NCBI GenBank assembly: GCA_963698715.1
Contig: CAVORW010000004.1
Span: 434,001 to 498,000, forward strand
DNA: 64,000 bases
Source: CAWHJB01 sp963698715
GTDB lineage: Bacteria > Chloroflexota > Anaerolineae > Anaerolineales > UBA4823
Reading direction: 5' to 3'
The position numbers and the translations under genes are program-made. The stretch's first letter is position 1. Every line of letters starts with the position of its first letter. Positions 46,601 to 54,200 of the stretch are shown here, piece after piece. Under the pieces are notes generated by a model. It was not told the DNA's origin. It saw only the letters and a list, made by a program, of their open reading frames with translations, and made no database searches.

Positions 46601-48065
46601 GATGCTCGGTGAACAGATCGTCCAGGCCGAAAAAGTCTCCATACAGCGAATTTTCGCCGCTGAAGCCGGAATTGCCCCGGTTATGGTAGTAAAGCGGGTT
46701 ATTGAGCCAGGCCGGGACCTTGAGAGTCATATCCGCAGGGTCGTTGAAAGCCGGCGTGTAGGGGAAACTCACATCCGGGTCGAGCGGCGGGAAGATATTG
46801 GTCCCCGCATAGTCCCGGTCGTCGAAGGGCGTGCCATCGGCCATCCGGTACGGGTACTCGGTTTTGCTGCGATAGTCGAAGACGCCTTCCTCGTAGGTCA
46901 GGATGTCGGCGGTGTGGTTGGTGATAATATCGAAGAAGACTTTAATGCCGCGCGTGTGGGCCTCGGCGATCAGGGTTTCCAGCTCAAGGTTTGTTCCGAA
47001 GTGGGGATCGAACTGGGTCATATCCACGTACCAGTAGCCGTGGTAGCCCGCGGAAATATCTACGCCGGATCCCTGAACCGGGTTGTTCTTAAAGACGGGC
47101 GTCATCCAGATGGAAGTGATGCCCATATCTTCCAGGTAATCCAGCTTGCTGGTGAGGCCCGCCAGATCGCCGCCATGGAAGAAACCCTTATCGGCGGGAT
47201 CGTAGCCGTGATCCAGGCGGTCGCCAGCAATGCCGCCGGTGTTGTTCGCATCGCTGCCGTTAGCAAAGCGGTCAGGCATCACGAAATAAAAGACGTCATC
47301 CTGGATGGGGTTGCGCGCCGGCGCGCTCACCAGGGCAGCGATCTCCGGAGGCACCTCGACGGCGATGGGAATAACCGTGATGCCCACGCTATTATCGCTG
47401 CTGTCATAGGTGATCTGGATGGTATCGCCAGCACTCACCACCGAGAAGGGCACATTATTCGCCGGATAGGATGTCGTCCAATTTTCGTCGAGCGCAACCT
47501 TGAACTGGTACCCGCCGGGGGGGATTGCGCTGGTCTGGAAGAAGTAAACGCCATCCCCATCGGGATCTTGCAGCCAGGAAAGCAGGCAGTCGGGCTGCCA
47601 GTCGCCCGGACATCCAAGCTTGGATTGGAAGTCGCCTGCCGCAGTAGCGATCACACTGTTGACGTTATCTGTGACCCAGTGGCTTTTATGATCATAATAG
47701 AATTTGACGTCTGTCTGGGCAGCCAGGTCGAGGGTAATATTTGCCCCATTGGCTTGGGCATTGGCGCCGTAGTTTTCATCCCAGGAATCGTTCAGAGCAG
47801 CTTTATATTCCCAATTTCCCGCGGGAACGGGAAAGACTCCTTGCCAGACATCATCGCTACCATCGTACACCAACTCGGTAGCGGCACAATCTGGCTGCCA
47901 GTCACCCGGGCAGCCGAGTTCGCTCTGCAGGCTGCCCACCAGGGCAACGCCTGAGGGGTCGGGAGTGTGGTCAGCCATGACAGTGTAGCCGCCAAAAAGA
48001 CCAACTAACGTCATCAGGATCATGGTAGCTACCAGGATCTGCCAGGGAGAATTAAGCCTATTCAT
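40617..48065 (-). CDS. Giant secreted amylopullulanase with two GH13 catalytic domains and X25/CBM41 modules
   Basis: 2482 aa from ATG 48065, chosen for AGGAGG 5 bases upstream; signal peptide ILVATMILMTLVGLFGG. Domains: two X25-type modules (about 40-245), a GH13 alpha-amylase (about 270-800; nucleophile in GFRVDTVKH near 512, acid Glu in IFGEVFSGN near 548, Asp in IGNHDRGR near 619), three CBM41/PUD modules (about 955-1280, each with the GDYGD...FWGLH(L/V)W and HRGDTKD pattern), then N2/CBM48-like regions. The second GH13 is pullulanase-type (YEIHVRDFS near 1530, DAFRFDLMGHH near 1757, IYGEGWNFG near 1796, ISKHDNQTLYD near 2135). Two further X25 modules (about 1872-2072) interrupt it. It degrades starch, glycogen or pullulan outside the cell. 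Confidence 0.93.
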   Translation of the reverse strand: MNRLNSPWQILVATMILMTLVGLFGGYTVMADHTPDPSGVALVGSLQSELGCPGDWQPDCAATELVYDGSDDVWQGVFPVPAGNWEYKAALNDSWDENYGANAQANGANITLDLAAQTDVKFYYDHKSHWVTDNVNSVIATAAGDFQSKLGCPGDWQPDCLLSWLQDPDGDGVYFFQTSAIPPGGYQFKVALDENWTTSYPANNVPFSVVSAGDTIQITYDSSDNSVGITVIPIAVEVPPEIAALVSAPARNPIQDDVFYFVMPDRFANGSDANNTGGIAGDRLDHGYDPADKGFFHGGDLAGLTSKLDYLEDMGITSIWMTPVFKNNPVQGSGVDISAGYHGYWYVDMTQFDPHFGTNLELETLIAEAHTRGIKVFFDIITNHTADILTYEEGVFDYRSKTEYPYRMADGTPFDDRDYAGTNIFPPLDPDVSFPYTPAFNDPADMTLKVPAWLNNPLYYHNRGNSGFSGENSLYGDFFGLDDLFTEHPDVVNGMIDIYKYWISNYDIDGFRVDTVKHVNLEFWQQFVPQIMAHAQATGKSDFFIFGEVFSGNEVLLSHFTSSADFPAVLDFRFQEQVRSYASGGGASDILRDLFVNDDYFIDADSNAYALPTFIGNHDRGRFGWFLDADNGVLPDAEKVSRSQLAHAMMYFARGVPVIYYGDEQGFVGDGGDKDARQDMFPSQVLDYNDDDLMGTSATTADDNFDSTHPLYASFGEYAAVYQAHQALRTGAQLHRYSQGSAGIYALSRIDRDEKIEYIVAFNNANSAQSATFGTDSPSTSFSAVYPTTAPAIASDASGQVTVDVPALSFVIYRADVALPGSSFAPGIFFSTLSDNQVIDIDTSVLDGNEVQDRIEVGVSLAAGRFAEVTFAVRKTGTSDYTVIGVDDNAPYRVFFSLENVPGGFNEGDMLDFVAIVTDLNGHLNYAEVSAVQPVLVQPGGSGGTPPYAVIHYQRSDGDYGDHTTGDYNDFWGLHLWGDIEETIDWFAPKPFLGEDEYGRFAWVELTPGAQNVGFIVHRGDTKDGTQDDRFFNPSTDGPEIWLKNDDASFYTSQAAAQGYVTIRYHRADGDYGDPTSPDFNNFWGLHLWGSAIDPAEATVWDAPKPFDGVDAYGAYWNVLIQDATQPVNFIIHRGDTKDPGPDESFIPLQVATVWKQSGDVAIYPTRGAAENYATLHYNRADGDYGDPTSADFNDFWGLHVWDGAAAPNPSWTDPVRPTGFDTYGPYFEIALQPGAPQLAYIIHRGDTKDPGPDQLLVLGEYGYEVWQLEGVGPDPARPHYVLPIVGAGASPGDINSQKAHWVAADRIAWSIAFDPAADYWLCYAPDGGMALDDVGITGGTCLNLLLAPPFPAGVDGYRHLAGMATLRIPSADLALVPDILKGQIAVLAVKDGARVDATGLQIPGVLDDLYAYDGELGVSWNRNRPTLRLWAPTAKSVTLHLFNNSDPAATSVTYPMTLDSNSGVWSIGGSPFWKSRYYLYEVEVYVHSTGQVEHNLVTDPYSFSLSMNSTHSQIVNLSDPALKPGGWDKLGKPDLPAPEDISIYEIHVRDFSVNDPSVPDALKGTYKAFALKNTNGIKHLRALQEAGLTHLHLLPVFDIATINENKAEWQQPDPAVLATYPPDSQEQQAAVTAVNDLDGFNWGYDPYHYTTPEGSYSTNPDGTTRIVEFRQMVQALNKMGLRVVIDVVYNHTNSAGQAEKSVLDRIVPGYYHRLNDQGAVETSTCCQNTASEHKMMEKLMIDSLVTWATQYKVDAFRFDLMGHHSLANMLAVRANLDALTKARGGVNGSEIYIYGEGWNFGEVANDARFIQATQLNLGGSGIGSFSDRLRDAVRGGGPFDSGQDLIRRQGFANGLFYDPNALNTVAQPAPEPSAVTIPGSLQDELGCSGDWQADCAATHLAYDTNDMVWQQTFAVPAGNWEYKATLNDSWDENYGVNAERNGPNILLNLGSDTQVKFYYSHATHWVADNVNKVIATVPGNFQGELGCSSDWQPDCLRSWLQDPDGDGIYSFSTSSIPAGSYEAKVTINESWAENYGAGGVQNGSNIAFNVEAGQMVTFSYDPVSHVLSISYTASNQLAELLLLTDQIRVGLAGNLAGYTFVDRNGNLVTGAQVDYNGQPAGYTQDPQENITYISKHDNQTLYDNNAYKIPLGTSMADRVRIQNVGLSTVLLGQGVPFMHAGSDLLRSKSLDRDSYNSGDWFNKLDFTYQQNNFGAGLPVAGVNQANWPIMGPLLANPDLKPGAADIELSAALYQELLQIRYSSALFRLQTAEEIQTRVAFHNTGPGQLPGLIVMSIMDHIGSDLDPSYEAIYVLINANDEAQSITLDQLIGVELGLHPVQENSVDPLVKTSVYDAATGTFTVPGRTTVVFVEQVNVRERIKSLVKEVQALVDTGELNKIQGKTLTFTLELALKMLDTGRPRVAIILMESFSRQVKLLIFRDILSPEQGLPLIEEANSIIRQIVSDFPPGARLVPIFDIVRR

Positions 48066-48303
48066 ATCGCCTCCTAATGGTATACCCCAAGGTGTTTGAA
48101 AACCAGCCCTCATCCAAGAAGTTTCGGGTAAATTTCAGAGAATATCTTTCTTGCGTTGCATATTCCCCACAATAAATAAGCGACCTGCCCGGATCAAGTA
48201 AATCCGGTCAGATCGCCATCTGATTAATTCACCGCTGTTGCTACGATTCATTGTAGGGATGGAATAATGAAAACTATCCGTGAAAATATTCAACGCTTAC
48301 TTT

Positions 48304-48346
48304 GATTATATATGAAATTTCGACCGAGATAACGTTAACAATCTCG
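48304..48346 (-). promoter_or_regulatory. Candidate amylopullulanase promoter with LacI/MalR-type operator
   Basis: On the minus strand TATAAT lies at 48309-48304. Around its -35 position is a 22-bp element (48325-48346) with CGAGAT and ATCTCG arms around AACGTTAACA. The inner GATAACGTTAAC is a near-palindrome centred on CG, as in LacI-family maltose regulators. No good -35 hexamer was seen. The remaining 450-bp gap to 48566 shows no gene; a TATAAT at 48508-48513 on + may serve the next gene. Confidence 0.4.
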
Positions 48347-48566
48347 CATAAATGAAGAGAAATCGAGAATCCCCTTCGAATGAAATTATTATACCCTTGA
48401 TCGCAGATATTTGACAGTTTTGGTCTATTTATTTTTGCCTGGCCAAGTTGATAGTGTCACACGGTTAACCAGAGAACTGGTGGCCCATAAAGGTGCTCAG
48501 CTTGCTGTATAATTAGGGCCGGTTGCAGGCAAGTTTCAACCTCTGGATGAGGAGAGCCTCGATTTT

Positions 48567-49298
48567 ATGATCATACTATCTGTTGGAATGCCTCGGGCCG
48601 GCTCGGGCTGGTATTATAACCTCACCCACGACCTTGTTACTGCTGGCGGGGGGCAAAACGCCCGTCAAATCCGCCAACGCTTTCGTTTGCAAAAAATACT
48701 CACCGAAGTTAATTGCAATATCGGCGCTTTGACAGTACGCAGACTTTCGGCAGTCCTGATTCCTTCACTGCTCGGTAATACTTTTGTGATCAAGGCCCAC
48801 GCCGGCCCCACTCCTTTTGCTTTGCGCTTGATCCGGGCCAGCTGGCTGAGACCCGCCTATATCTATCGTGACCCGCGCGACGCCATGCTCTCTGCCTATG
48901 ACAATGGTCAAAAAGCCTTACAAAAAGGTCGCCCAAATGCCTTCTCACATCTGGTCGATTTTCAGGCCTCGGTCGCTTTTATGCAGGACTATGTCAGGAT
49001 TTCGGAAGCCTGGCTGAACTGCAAACCGGTCTTGCACACTCGTTATGAAAGCCTGGTGGAGAACTACGATCTGGAAGCGGAACGGCTGGTTAATTTCTTA
49101 AACCTGGATTGGCAATCCCCCGCCATCCTGGCAATTGTTGACCGGTACCGGCCAGAACAGGCACGCTCCGATCAGAAAGGTCTGCATTTCAATAAAGGCA
49201 TTGCCGGGCGTTTTCGCCAGAAAATGACTTCCGAACAGCAACAAGTTCTGGCTGAAAAATTCGGGGGTTATCTTGAACGGCTTGGCTACGAACTCTAA
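48567..49298 (+). CDS. Sulfotransferase-family protein
   Basis: 243 aa. PAPS-binding loop VGMPRAGSGWYYN near residues 6-18, the 3'-phosphate site in YIYRDPRDAMLSAYDNGQ near residue 103, and the conserved TRYESLVENYD region. Short for the family but complete, with GAGGAGAG about 10 bases before ATG 48567. Not linked to the glycan locus; it stands alone between the amylopullulanase and panB. It is the fourth sulfotransferase in the window. Confidence 0.8.
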   Translation: MIILSVGMPRAGSGWYYNLTHDLVTAGGGQNARQIRQRFRLQKILTEVNCNIGALTVRRLSAVLIPSLLGNTFVIKAHAGPTPFALRLIRASWLRPAYIYRDPRDAMLSAYDNGQKALQKGRPNAFSHLVDFQASVAFMQDYVRISEAWLNCKPVLHTRYESLVENYDLEAERLVNFLNLDWQSPAILAIVDRYRPEQARSDQKGLHFNKGIAGRFRQKMTSEQQQVLAEKFGGYLERLGYEL

Positions 49299-49422
49299 TC
49301 CAGGGTAACGAGATAGTATTTCCAAGGGTAGATCGCTGGTCTGAGAAAAAGGGATTTCCAGATTATGGCAGCCCGGTAAAGTTCACCAAAAAAACTGGCA
49401 TACGCCCTGATCCAAAGCCCAT

Positions 49423-49451
49423 TTGCATTTTTATGAATTCCGAGAGATAAT
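49423..49451 (+). promoter_or_regulatory. Candidate sigma-70 promoter of the pan operon
   Basis: TTGCAT (49423-49428) and GATAAT (49446-49451) with a 17-base spacer, about 100 bases upstream of panB. No other good candidate in the 254-bp gap. Confidence 0.4.
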
Positions 49452-49552
49452 CATGTTTATTAACCTGCCGCCTGGATCTGGATGACTGGGACGGCATATC
49501 AACAACAACCTGAACCGACAACCCTGGCCTCTACCATATTAAGGAGAGTACC

Positions 49553-50485
49553 ATGTCAACAACTCCCGCAACCATCCACAATCTATTAGCGGACCAGACC
49601 TCATCTGGCCCGCGCAGAAAATTCACAACCCTGGCCATGCAGGCAAAAAAGCGTCGCGGCCAGACGATCACCATGCTTACAGCTTATGATTATCCTACCG
49701 CGCTGACAGCTGATCTGGCTGGGATCGACTCGATTTTAGTCGGCGATTCGCTTGGCATGGTGGTTTTAGGGTATCCAAACACGCTGGCAGTCACCATGGA
49801 AGACATGCTGCATCACTGCCGGGCCGTCGCGCGCGGCGCTTCATCGGCGCTGCTGATCGGTGATATGCCTTTCATGTCCTATCAGGTCAGCCTGCAGGAG
49901 GCTGTTCGCAACGCCGGGCGGTTTTTGCAGGAGGCCGGGATGGATGCCGTCAAGCTCGAAGGCGGTCGTGAACGGGCTGACACAATCCGGGCCATCACGG
50001 CTGCAGGCATTCCAGTGATGGGCCATCTGGGCCTGACGCCTCAAAGCGTCCACCAACTAGGTGGATTCCGACCGCAAGGCCAGGATGCTGAAGCCGCCTG
50101 GCGACTGGCAGAGGATGCGGAGATTTTGCAAGCAGCAGGCTGCTTCAGCCTGATCCTTGAATCGATCCCTACCCAGCTCGCTGAATGGATCTCCAAAAAA
50201 CTTGACATTCCCACTATCGGAATCGGCGCCGGCCCGATTTGTGATGGACAGGTTCTTGTCAGCCATGATCTACTAGGGCTGTTCGACCGTTTCACACCGC
50301 GCTTTGTAAAACAATACTCCAACCTGCAGGCAGCCATGCGACAGGCTTTTGAAAGCTATAGAATCGATGTCGAGTCGCAGTTGTTCCCCGGCGAGGAACA
50401 CAGCCTGAAAATGTCTGATGAAGAATGGCAAGGCTTTCTCGACCTGGCGGCTGGCAGTCTGGCCACTGGTAAATTAACCCGGTAA
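49553..50485 (+). CDS. panB: 3-methyl-2-oxobutanoate hydroxymethyltransferase (ketopantoate synthesis)
   Basis: First committed step of pantothenate synthesis. Metal-site and substrate motifs: TMLTAYDYPTALTADLAGID, LVGDSLGMVVLGYPNTL, IGDMPFMSY, AVKLEGG, PVMGHLGLTPQSVHQLGGF and IGIGAGPICDGQVLVSHDLLG. 310 aa including an N-terminal extension of about 30 residues. AAGGAGAG lies just before ATG 49553. First of a panB-panE-panC-coaX cluster. Confidence 0.96.
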   Translation: MSTTPATIHNLLADQTSSGPRRKFTTLAMQAKKRRGQTITMLTAYDYPTALTADLAGIDSILVGDSLGMVVLGYPNTLAVTMEDMLHHCRAVARGASSALLIGDMPFMSYQVSLQEAVRNAGRFLQEAGMDAVKLEGGRERADTIRAITAAGIPVMGHLGLTPQSVHQLGGFRPQGQDAEAAWRLAEDAEILQAAGCFSLILESIPTQLAEWISKKLDIPTIGIGAGPICDGQVLVSHDLLGLFDRFTPRFVKQYSNLQAAMRQAFESYRIDVESQLFPGEEHSLKMSDEEWQGFLDLAAGSLATGKLTR

Positions 50486-50549
50486 TGGCCCCGCCGAGAT
50501 TGGATATGGGCCTATTACACAGTCTTGATCAGACAATGAGGAAACCATA

Positions 50550-51492
50550 ATGCCCGAAACGCAACCCATTTTGATCGTTGGAACTGGAGCTATGGCTTGC
50601 CTATTTGCAGCCCGGCTGGCTGCCAACGGGCATCCTGTTTGGATGCTCGGCAGCTGGCCGGCTGGAGTGCAAGCCATCCGGCAATATGGGGTTCGGATCG
50701 CCAAACCAGGTGAGCCAGACCAGGCCTATTCCGTTCAAATCACTGAAGATCCTCAAGCCTGCCGGGGCATTCGCTATGCGCTGGTGCTGGTTAAATCTTG
50801 GCAAACCAGGCAGGCTTCAAACCAACTGGCTGCCTGCCTGTCCCCGGATGGATTAGCACTGACTTTGCAAAACGGCGTGGGCCATCGGGAGATCCTGGCT
50901 CAAGACCTTGGCTCTCAACGTGTGGCAATGGGTGTTGCCACTTTGGGAGCCAACCTGGCTGGGCCAGGGCGCGTCCAGCCGGCTGGAGACGGCGTGATCT
51001 CACTTGGAATACATTCCCGGCTGCCCAGCCTGGCCGATTGGCTGCGAGCGGCTGGTTTCGTCGTCGAAACCAGTGCAGACACCCATGCGCTGGTTTGGGG
51101 TAAGCTGGTGATTAATGCCTCTATCAACCCTCTAAGCGCTTTACTTGGAGTCGCGAATGGCTCGTTGCTTGCCCTACCCAGCGCGGCGAGCTTTGCTGTC
51201 AACAGTTGCCCGCGAATCCGCCTCTGTCGCAGTTGCCCAAGGGGTACGGCTGCCCTATCCTGACCCGGTTGTCGCGGTTGAAGCGATAGCTCGTCAGACT
51301 GCCGACAACCATTCATCTATGCTACAGGATCTACGCAGAGGCGCGCCAACTGAAATTGATGCGATCACCGGTGCTATTGTCCAAGCTGGGGAACAAATGG
51401 GCATATCCACACCTGTCAATCGCTGCCTGTGGCAACTGGTGCGAGCCCGGGCAGAGGCTGGACACAAGTTGCCGGAAATTTTTTCTTCATAG
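50550..51492 (+). pseudogene. panE: 2-dehydropantoate 2-reductase interrupted by a one-base frameshift
   Basis: Ketopantoate reductase (NADPH). The first frame (50550-51263) gives the N-terminal Rossmann motif LIVGTGAMACLFAARLAANG, VLVKSWQT, LTLQNGVGHREIL and the catalytic region VWGKLVINASINPLSALLGVANGSLL. From about 51185 homology moves to the frame ending at 51492 (RALLSTVARESASVAVAQG, the signature NHSSMLQDLRRGAPTEID, GAIVQAGEQMGI). The shift equals one extra base within AGCGCGGCGAG at 51179-51190. The joined protein would be about 314 aa, the normal size. It could be a real disabling mutation, a sequencing or assembly error, or less likely programmed frameshifting; both halves look otherwise intact. 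Confidence 0.85.
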
Positions 51493-51508
51493 TTGAAAGC
51501 GAATACAG

Positions 51509-52357
51509 ATGAATATTGTTACAGCTTTACCAGAACTCTTCCAGGTACGGTCCGGGCTTAGTGGCCCGGTCGGCCTGGTGCCCACCATGGGATACCTGCA
51601 TCAGGGACACATCTCATTGGTGCAGGCTGCTCGTGACGAATGCAAATCTGTCATTGTCAGTATATTTGTTAACCCGACTCAGTTTGGACCCGGAGAAGAC
51701 CTGGAGACCTATCCCCGCGATCTGTCCCACGATCTGGCAGTGCTAGAAGAGGCTGGTGCTGATTTGGTCTGGACTCCTACGACAGCGGATATGTATCCAC
51801 CCGGCTACCAGACCTGGGTATCGGTCGATGAGATTACCAGGTACCTCGAGGGCCAGATGAGACCGGGGCATTTTAAAGGCGTAACCACCATCGTTGCCAA
51901 ACTATTTAATGCCACACGACCAGACCGGGCATATTTTGGCCAGAAAGATGCCCAGCAGGCCGCTGTCATCCGCCGTATGGCGCAGGACTTGAGCTACCCG
52001 ATCGATATCGTTATTTGCCCAATCGTGCGCGAACCAGATGGCCTGGCGATGTCCAGCCGGAACAGCTACATGGATCCGGACCAACGCCTGGCAGCCACTG
52101 TCCTAAATCGGGCTTTGACCGCTGCCAGCCTGACTTTCCAGGCAGGGCCGGTCGAAGCAGAAAATTTGCGGGAATTAATCGCCTCGCTCGTCGAAGCCGA
52201 ACCGCTCGCTAAATTACAATACGTATCCTGTGCTAACCCCGATACGCTGCAAGAGATCGAGGGCCAGGTGACCCATGCTTTGCTATCGATGGCAGTCTTT
52301 GTTGGCAAAACCAGGCTGATTGACAACCGGGTATTACCGTCAACTACCACCCGCTAA
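51509..52357 (+). CDS. panC: Pantoate--beta-alanine ligase (pantothenate synthetase)
   Basis: ATP-dependent joining of pantoate and beta-alanine. Motifs: VPTMGYLHQGHISLVQAAR (HxGH), SIFVNPTQFGPGEDLETYPRD, FKGVTTIVAKLFNATRPDRAYFGQKDAQQ and DGLAMSSRNSYM (KMSKS-like). 282 aa. The natural C-terminus VGKTRLIDNRVL is followed by STTTR-stop, which is read from the 314-bp repeat inserted at 52339. So the repeat supplies the stop codon and last residues, without obvious harm to the enzyme. Confidence 0.95.
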   Translation: MNIVTALPELFQVRSGLSGPVGLVPTMGYLHQGHISLVQAARDECKSVIVSIFVNPTQFGPGEDLETYPRDLSHDLAVLEEAGADLVWTPTTADMYPPGYQTWVSVDEITRYLEGQMRPGHFKGVTTIVAKLFNATRPDRAYFGQKDAQQAAVIRRMAQDLSYPIDIVICPIVREPDGLAMSSRNSYMDPDQRLAATVLNRALTAASLTFQAGPVEAENLRELIASLVEAEPLAKLQYVSCANPDTLQEIEGQVTHALLSMAVFVGKTRLIDNRVLPSTTTR

Positions 52358-52652
52358 AGCGAGTGGCTTGTCACTGGAGTAGTGGAGTGCCCTAAGTACT
52401 AAACCGTTTCTCAACTCCGAGACATTCGCCGTTATTCCGGGTTATGCGCTGTTGTACCCGGCGGCGTTTCGGCTGGTTGACTTCTCTTACGAGAGAGAGC
52501 GGGGTCGGCCCGCAGCAGCCCTGCTTGCAGGAATTTCTCGTACTTCCCGCAAACAACAGCGCAGTTTGTTGGAACAATTGTACTATAGAAAGGAGATGTC
52601 GGCTTCCTCCACCCGCTAAAGCGTGTGGTTTCCGCCGACAAGAATGATGAAT
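52339..52652. repeat. 314-bp dispersed repeat, copy 2
   Basis: 311 of 314 bases identical to copy 1 at 6060-6373, in the same orientation. End hairpins lie at 52347-52366 and 52609-52628; one of the three differences falls on the mismatched position of the second hairpin. It begins inside the last codons of panC and ends 97 bases before coaX. The sharp loss of similarity at both ends, with different flanks in the two copies, marks it as an inserted unit. Confidence 0.85.
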
Positions 52653-52749
52653 TTACTGAATCTGACCAATTTATATCAAGGACCTTTTGGATCTTCCGTG
52701 GTAGTGCCACAGATTATTGTGCACCCATGAACAGAGAACAGGATTGCAT

Positions 52750-53529
52750 ATGTTACTCACAATTGATGTTGGCAATACGAATCTAACCCTGGGAGTCTAC
52801 CTGGGCCAGGATGCTGGCCCGCGCTGGCGGCTTGCCACCGTTCATGACCGCATGCCGGACGAATATGGACTGCAGTTCATTGGTCTGCTGGAGCATGCTG
52901 GCTTTTCTCCAAACGATATCACTGGCATCTGCCTGGCGTCCGTCGTACCTCCCCTGACCGGTAAAGTGGTCGATGCCTGCCGCCAGTACCTCGGGCAGGA
53001 ACCACTGGTTGTAGATACTGGTGTCCGAACTGGGGTCCGTATCCGTTATGAGGATCCAAAAGCGGTTGGCGCCGACCGGATTGTTGATGCGGCTGCTGTC
53101 CAAAAGCTGTATGGCGGTCCGGCTTGCGTGGTCGATTTTGGGACCGCCACCACCTTTGATGCCATTTCCGATTCGGGCGATTATCTCGGGGGAGCCATCG
53201 CTCCTGGAATCGGGATTGCGGCCGAAGCGTTATTTCTGCGCACGGCTAAACTTCCCCGAGTAGACTTACAACGACCGCCAGCGGCAATTGGCCGCAATAC
53301 CGTACATGCGATGCAGTCCGGGCTATTGTTCGGCTATGTTGCCCTGGTGGAAGGCATGGTCGCACGCTTCCGCAGCGAGCTTGGACCAACCATGAAAGTC
53401 ATTGCAACCGGCGGCCTGGCAGAGATTATTGGGCGTGAAACCACTGTGATCCAAATCAGCGCTCCTTGGCTGACATTAGATGGGCTGCGGATTGTTTGGG
53501 AACTGAATCGTGGAGCCCAGATTGACTGA
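52750..53529 (+). CDS. coaX: Type III pantothenate kinase
   Basis: Phosphorylates pantothenate, the first step to CoA. ASKHA-fold motifs: MLLTIDVGNTNLTLGVY, GICLASVVPPLTG, AVGADRIVDAAAVQ, CVVDFGTATTFDAIS, GGAIAPGIGIAAEALF and VIATGGLAEII. 259 aa from ATG 52750, with AGGA upstream; an upstream in-frame ATG at 52717 would add an atypical tail. Together with panB/E/C it makes the cluster a route from ketovaline to phosphopantothenate. Confidence 0.95.
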   Translation: MLLTIDVGNTNLTLGVYLGQDAGPRWRLATVHDRMPDEYGLQFIGLLEHAGFSPNDITGICLASVVPPLTGKVVDACRQYLGQEPLVVDTGVRTGVRIRYEDPKAVGADRIVDAAAVQKLYGGPACVVDFGTATTFDAISDSGDYLGGAIAPGIGIAAEALFLRTAKLPRVDLQRPPAAIGRNTVHAMQSGLLFGYVALVEGMVARFRSELGPTMKVIATGGLAEIIGRETTVIQISAPWLTLDGLRIVWELNRGAQID

Positions 53530-54191
53530 TGATCTCCGGCGATGATTTCCTCAATCCCGAAGTAGACGTCTCTGATTTTGTTCGTATCCAGACTGAGACC
53601 GGTTGGGGCAAGACCCTGGCGCAATTTGCGAGCTGGTGCAGCCCACGGCCTGGATGGCGGGTCTTAGACGTCGGCTGTGGGCCCGGGTTATTGCCAGCCA
53701 TCTTTCAAAAGCTTGGCTGCCGGGCTTACGGGGTTGATCTGGATCTCAACATCATCTCTATGGGCCGGCTCCACACTGCTCTCGCTTGCAGCGATGCCAC
53801 CCGGCTTCCATTTGCAGCTGGCTGTTTTCAAATGGCAACAGCCAGCAATTTATTGTTTCTACTTGATGATCCTGTGCCGATTTTAGAGGAGCTCGCCCGC
53901 CTGATTAGTGCAGATGGACGGGTCTGTGTGCTTAATCCCTCTGAAAATCTCTCCGTAATTGCTGCGGCCGAATTCGCTACCCAACGCGGACTGGAAGGTC
54001 TGGCGCGGGCTTCGTTGATCAATTGGGCCTCCTTGGCTGAGCACCGGACGTCCTGGACTGCTAAACAAACTGAGAAATGGTTTACTGCGGCAAACTTGAG
54101 TGTGAGCACAACTATCCTGAAAATCGGTCCGGGATTTGGCCGCTACAGCTGTGGAACACATCGAACGCAGACAACGACAAAGTCCAGATAG
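53529..54191 (+). CDS. SAM-dependent methyltransferase (class I)
   Basis: 220 aa. Motif I WRVLDVGCGPGLLPAIFQ, acidic motif II AYGVDLDLN, the DATRLPFAAGCF motif and MATASNLLFLLDDPVPILEEL (post I-III region of Methyltransf_11). The start shares one base with the coaX stop, so it is translationally coupled. Substrate unknown; no motif distinguishes small-molecule from macromolecule targets. Confidence 0.82.
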   Translation: MISGDDFLNPEVDVSDFVRIQTETGWGKTLAQFASWCSPRPGWRVLDVGCGPGLLPAIFQKLGCRAYGVDLDLNIISMGRLHTALACSDATRLPFAAGCFQMATASNLLFLLDDPVPILEELARLISADGRVCVLNPSENLSVIAAAEFATQRGLEGLARASLINWASLAEHRTSWTAKQTEKWFTAANLSVSTTILKIGPGFGRYSCGTHRTQTTTKSR

Positions 54192-54200
54192 AAAGGTCGT

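Noticed and set aside
44334..47954. Long + strand reading frames (461 and 687 codons) opposite the amylopullulanase
   Set aside because: Antisense frames of a high-GC3 gene; they lack motifs or ribosome sites, while the minus-strand frame carries complete GH13 and CBM41 motifs.
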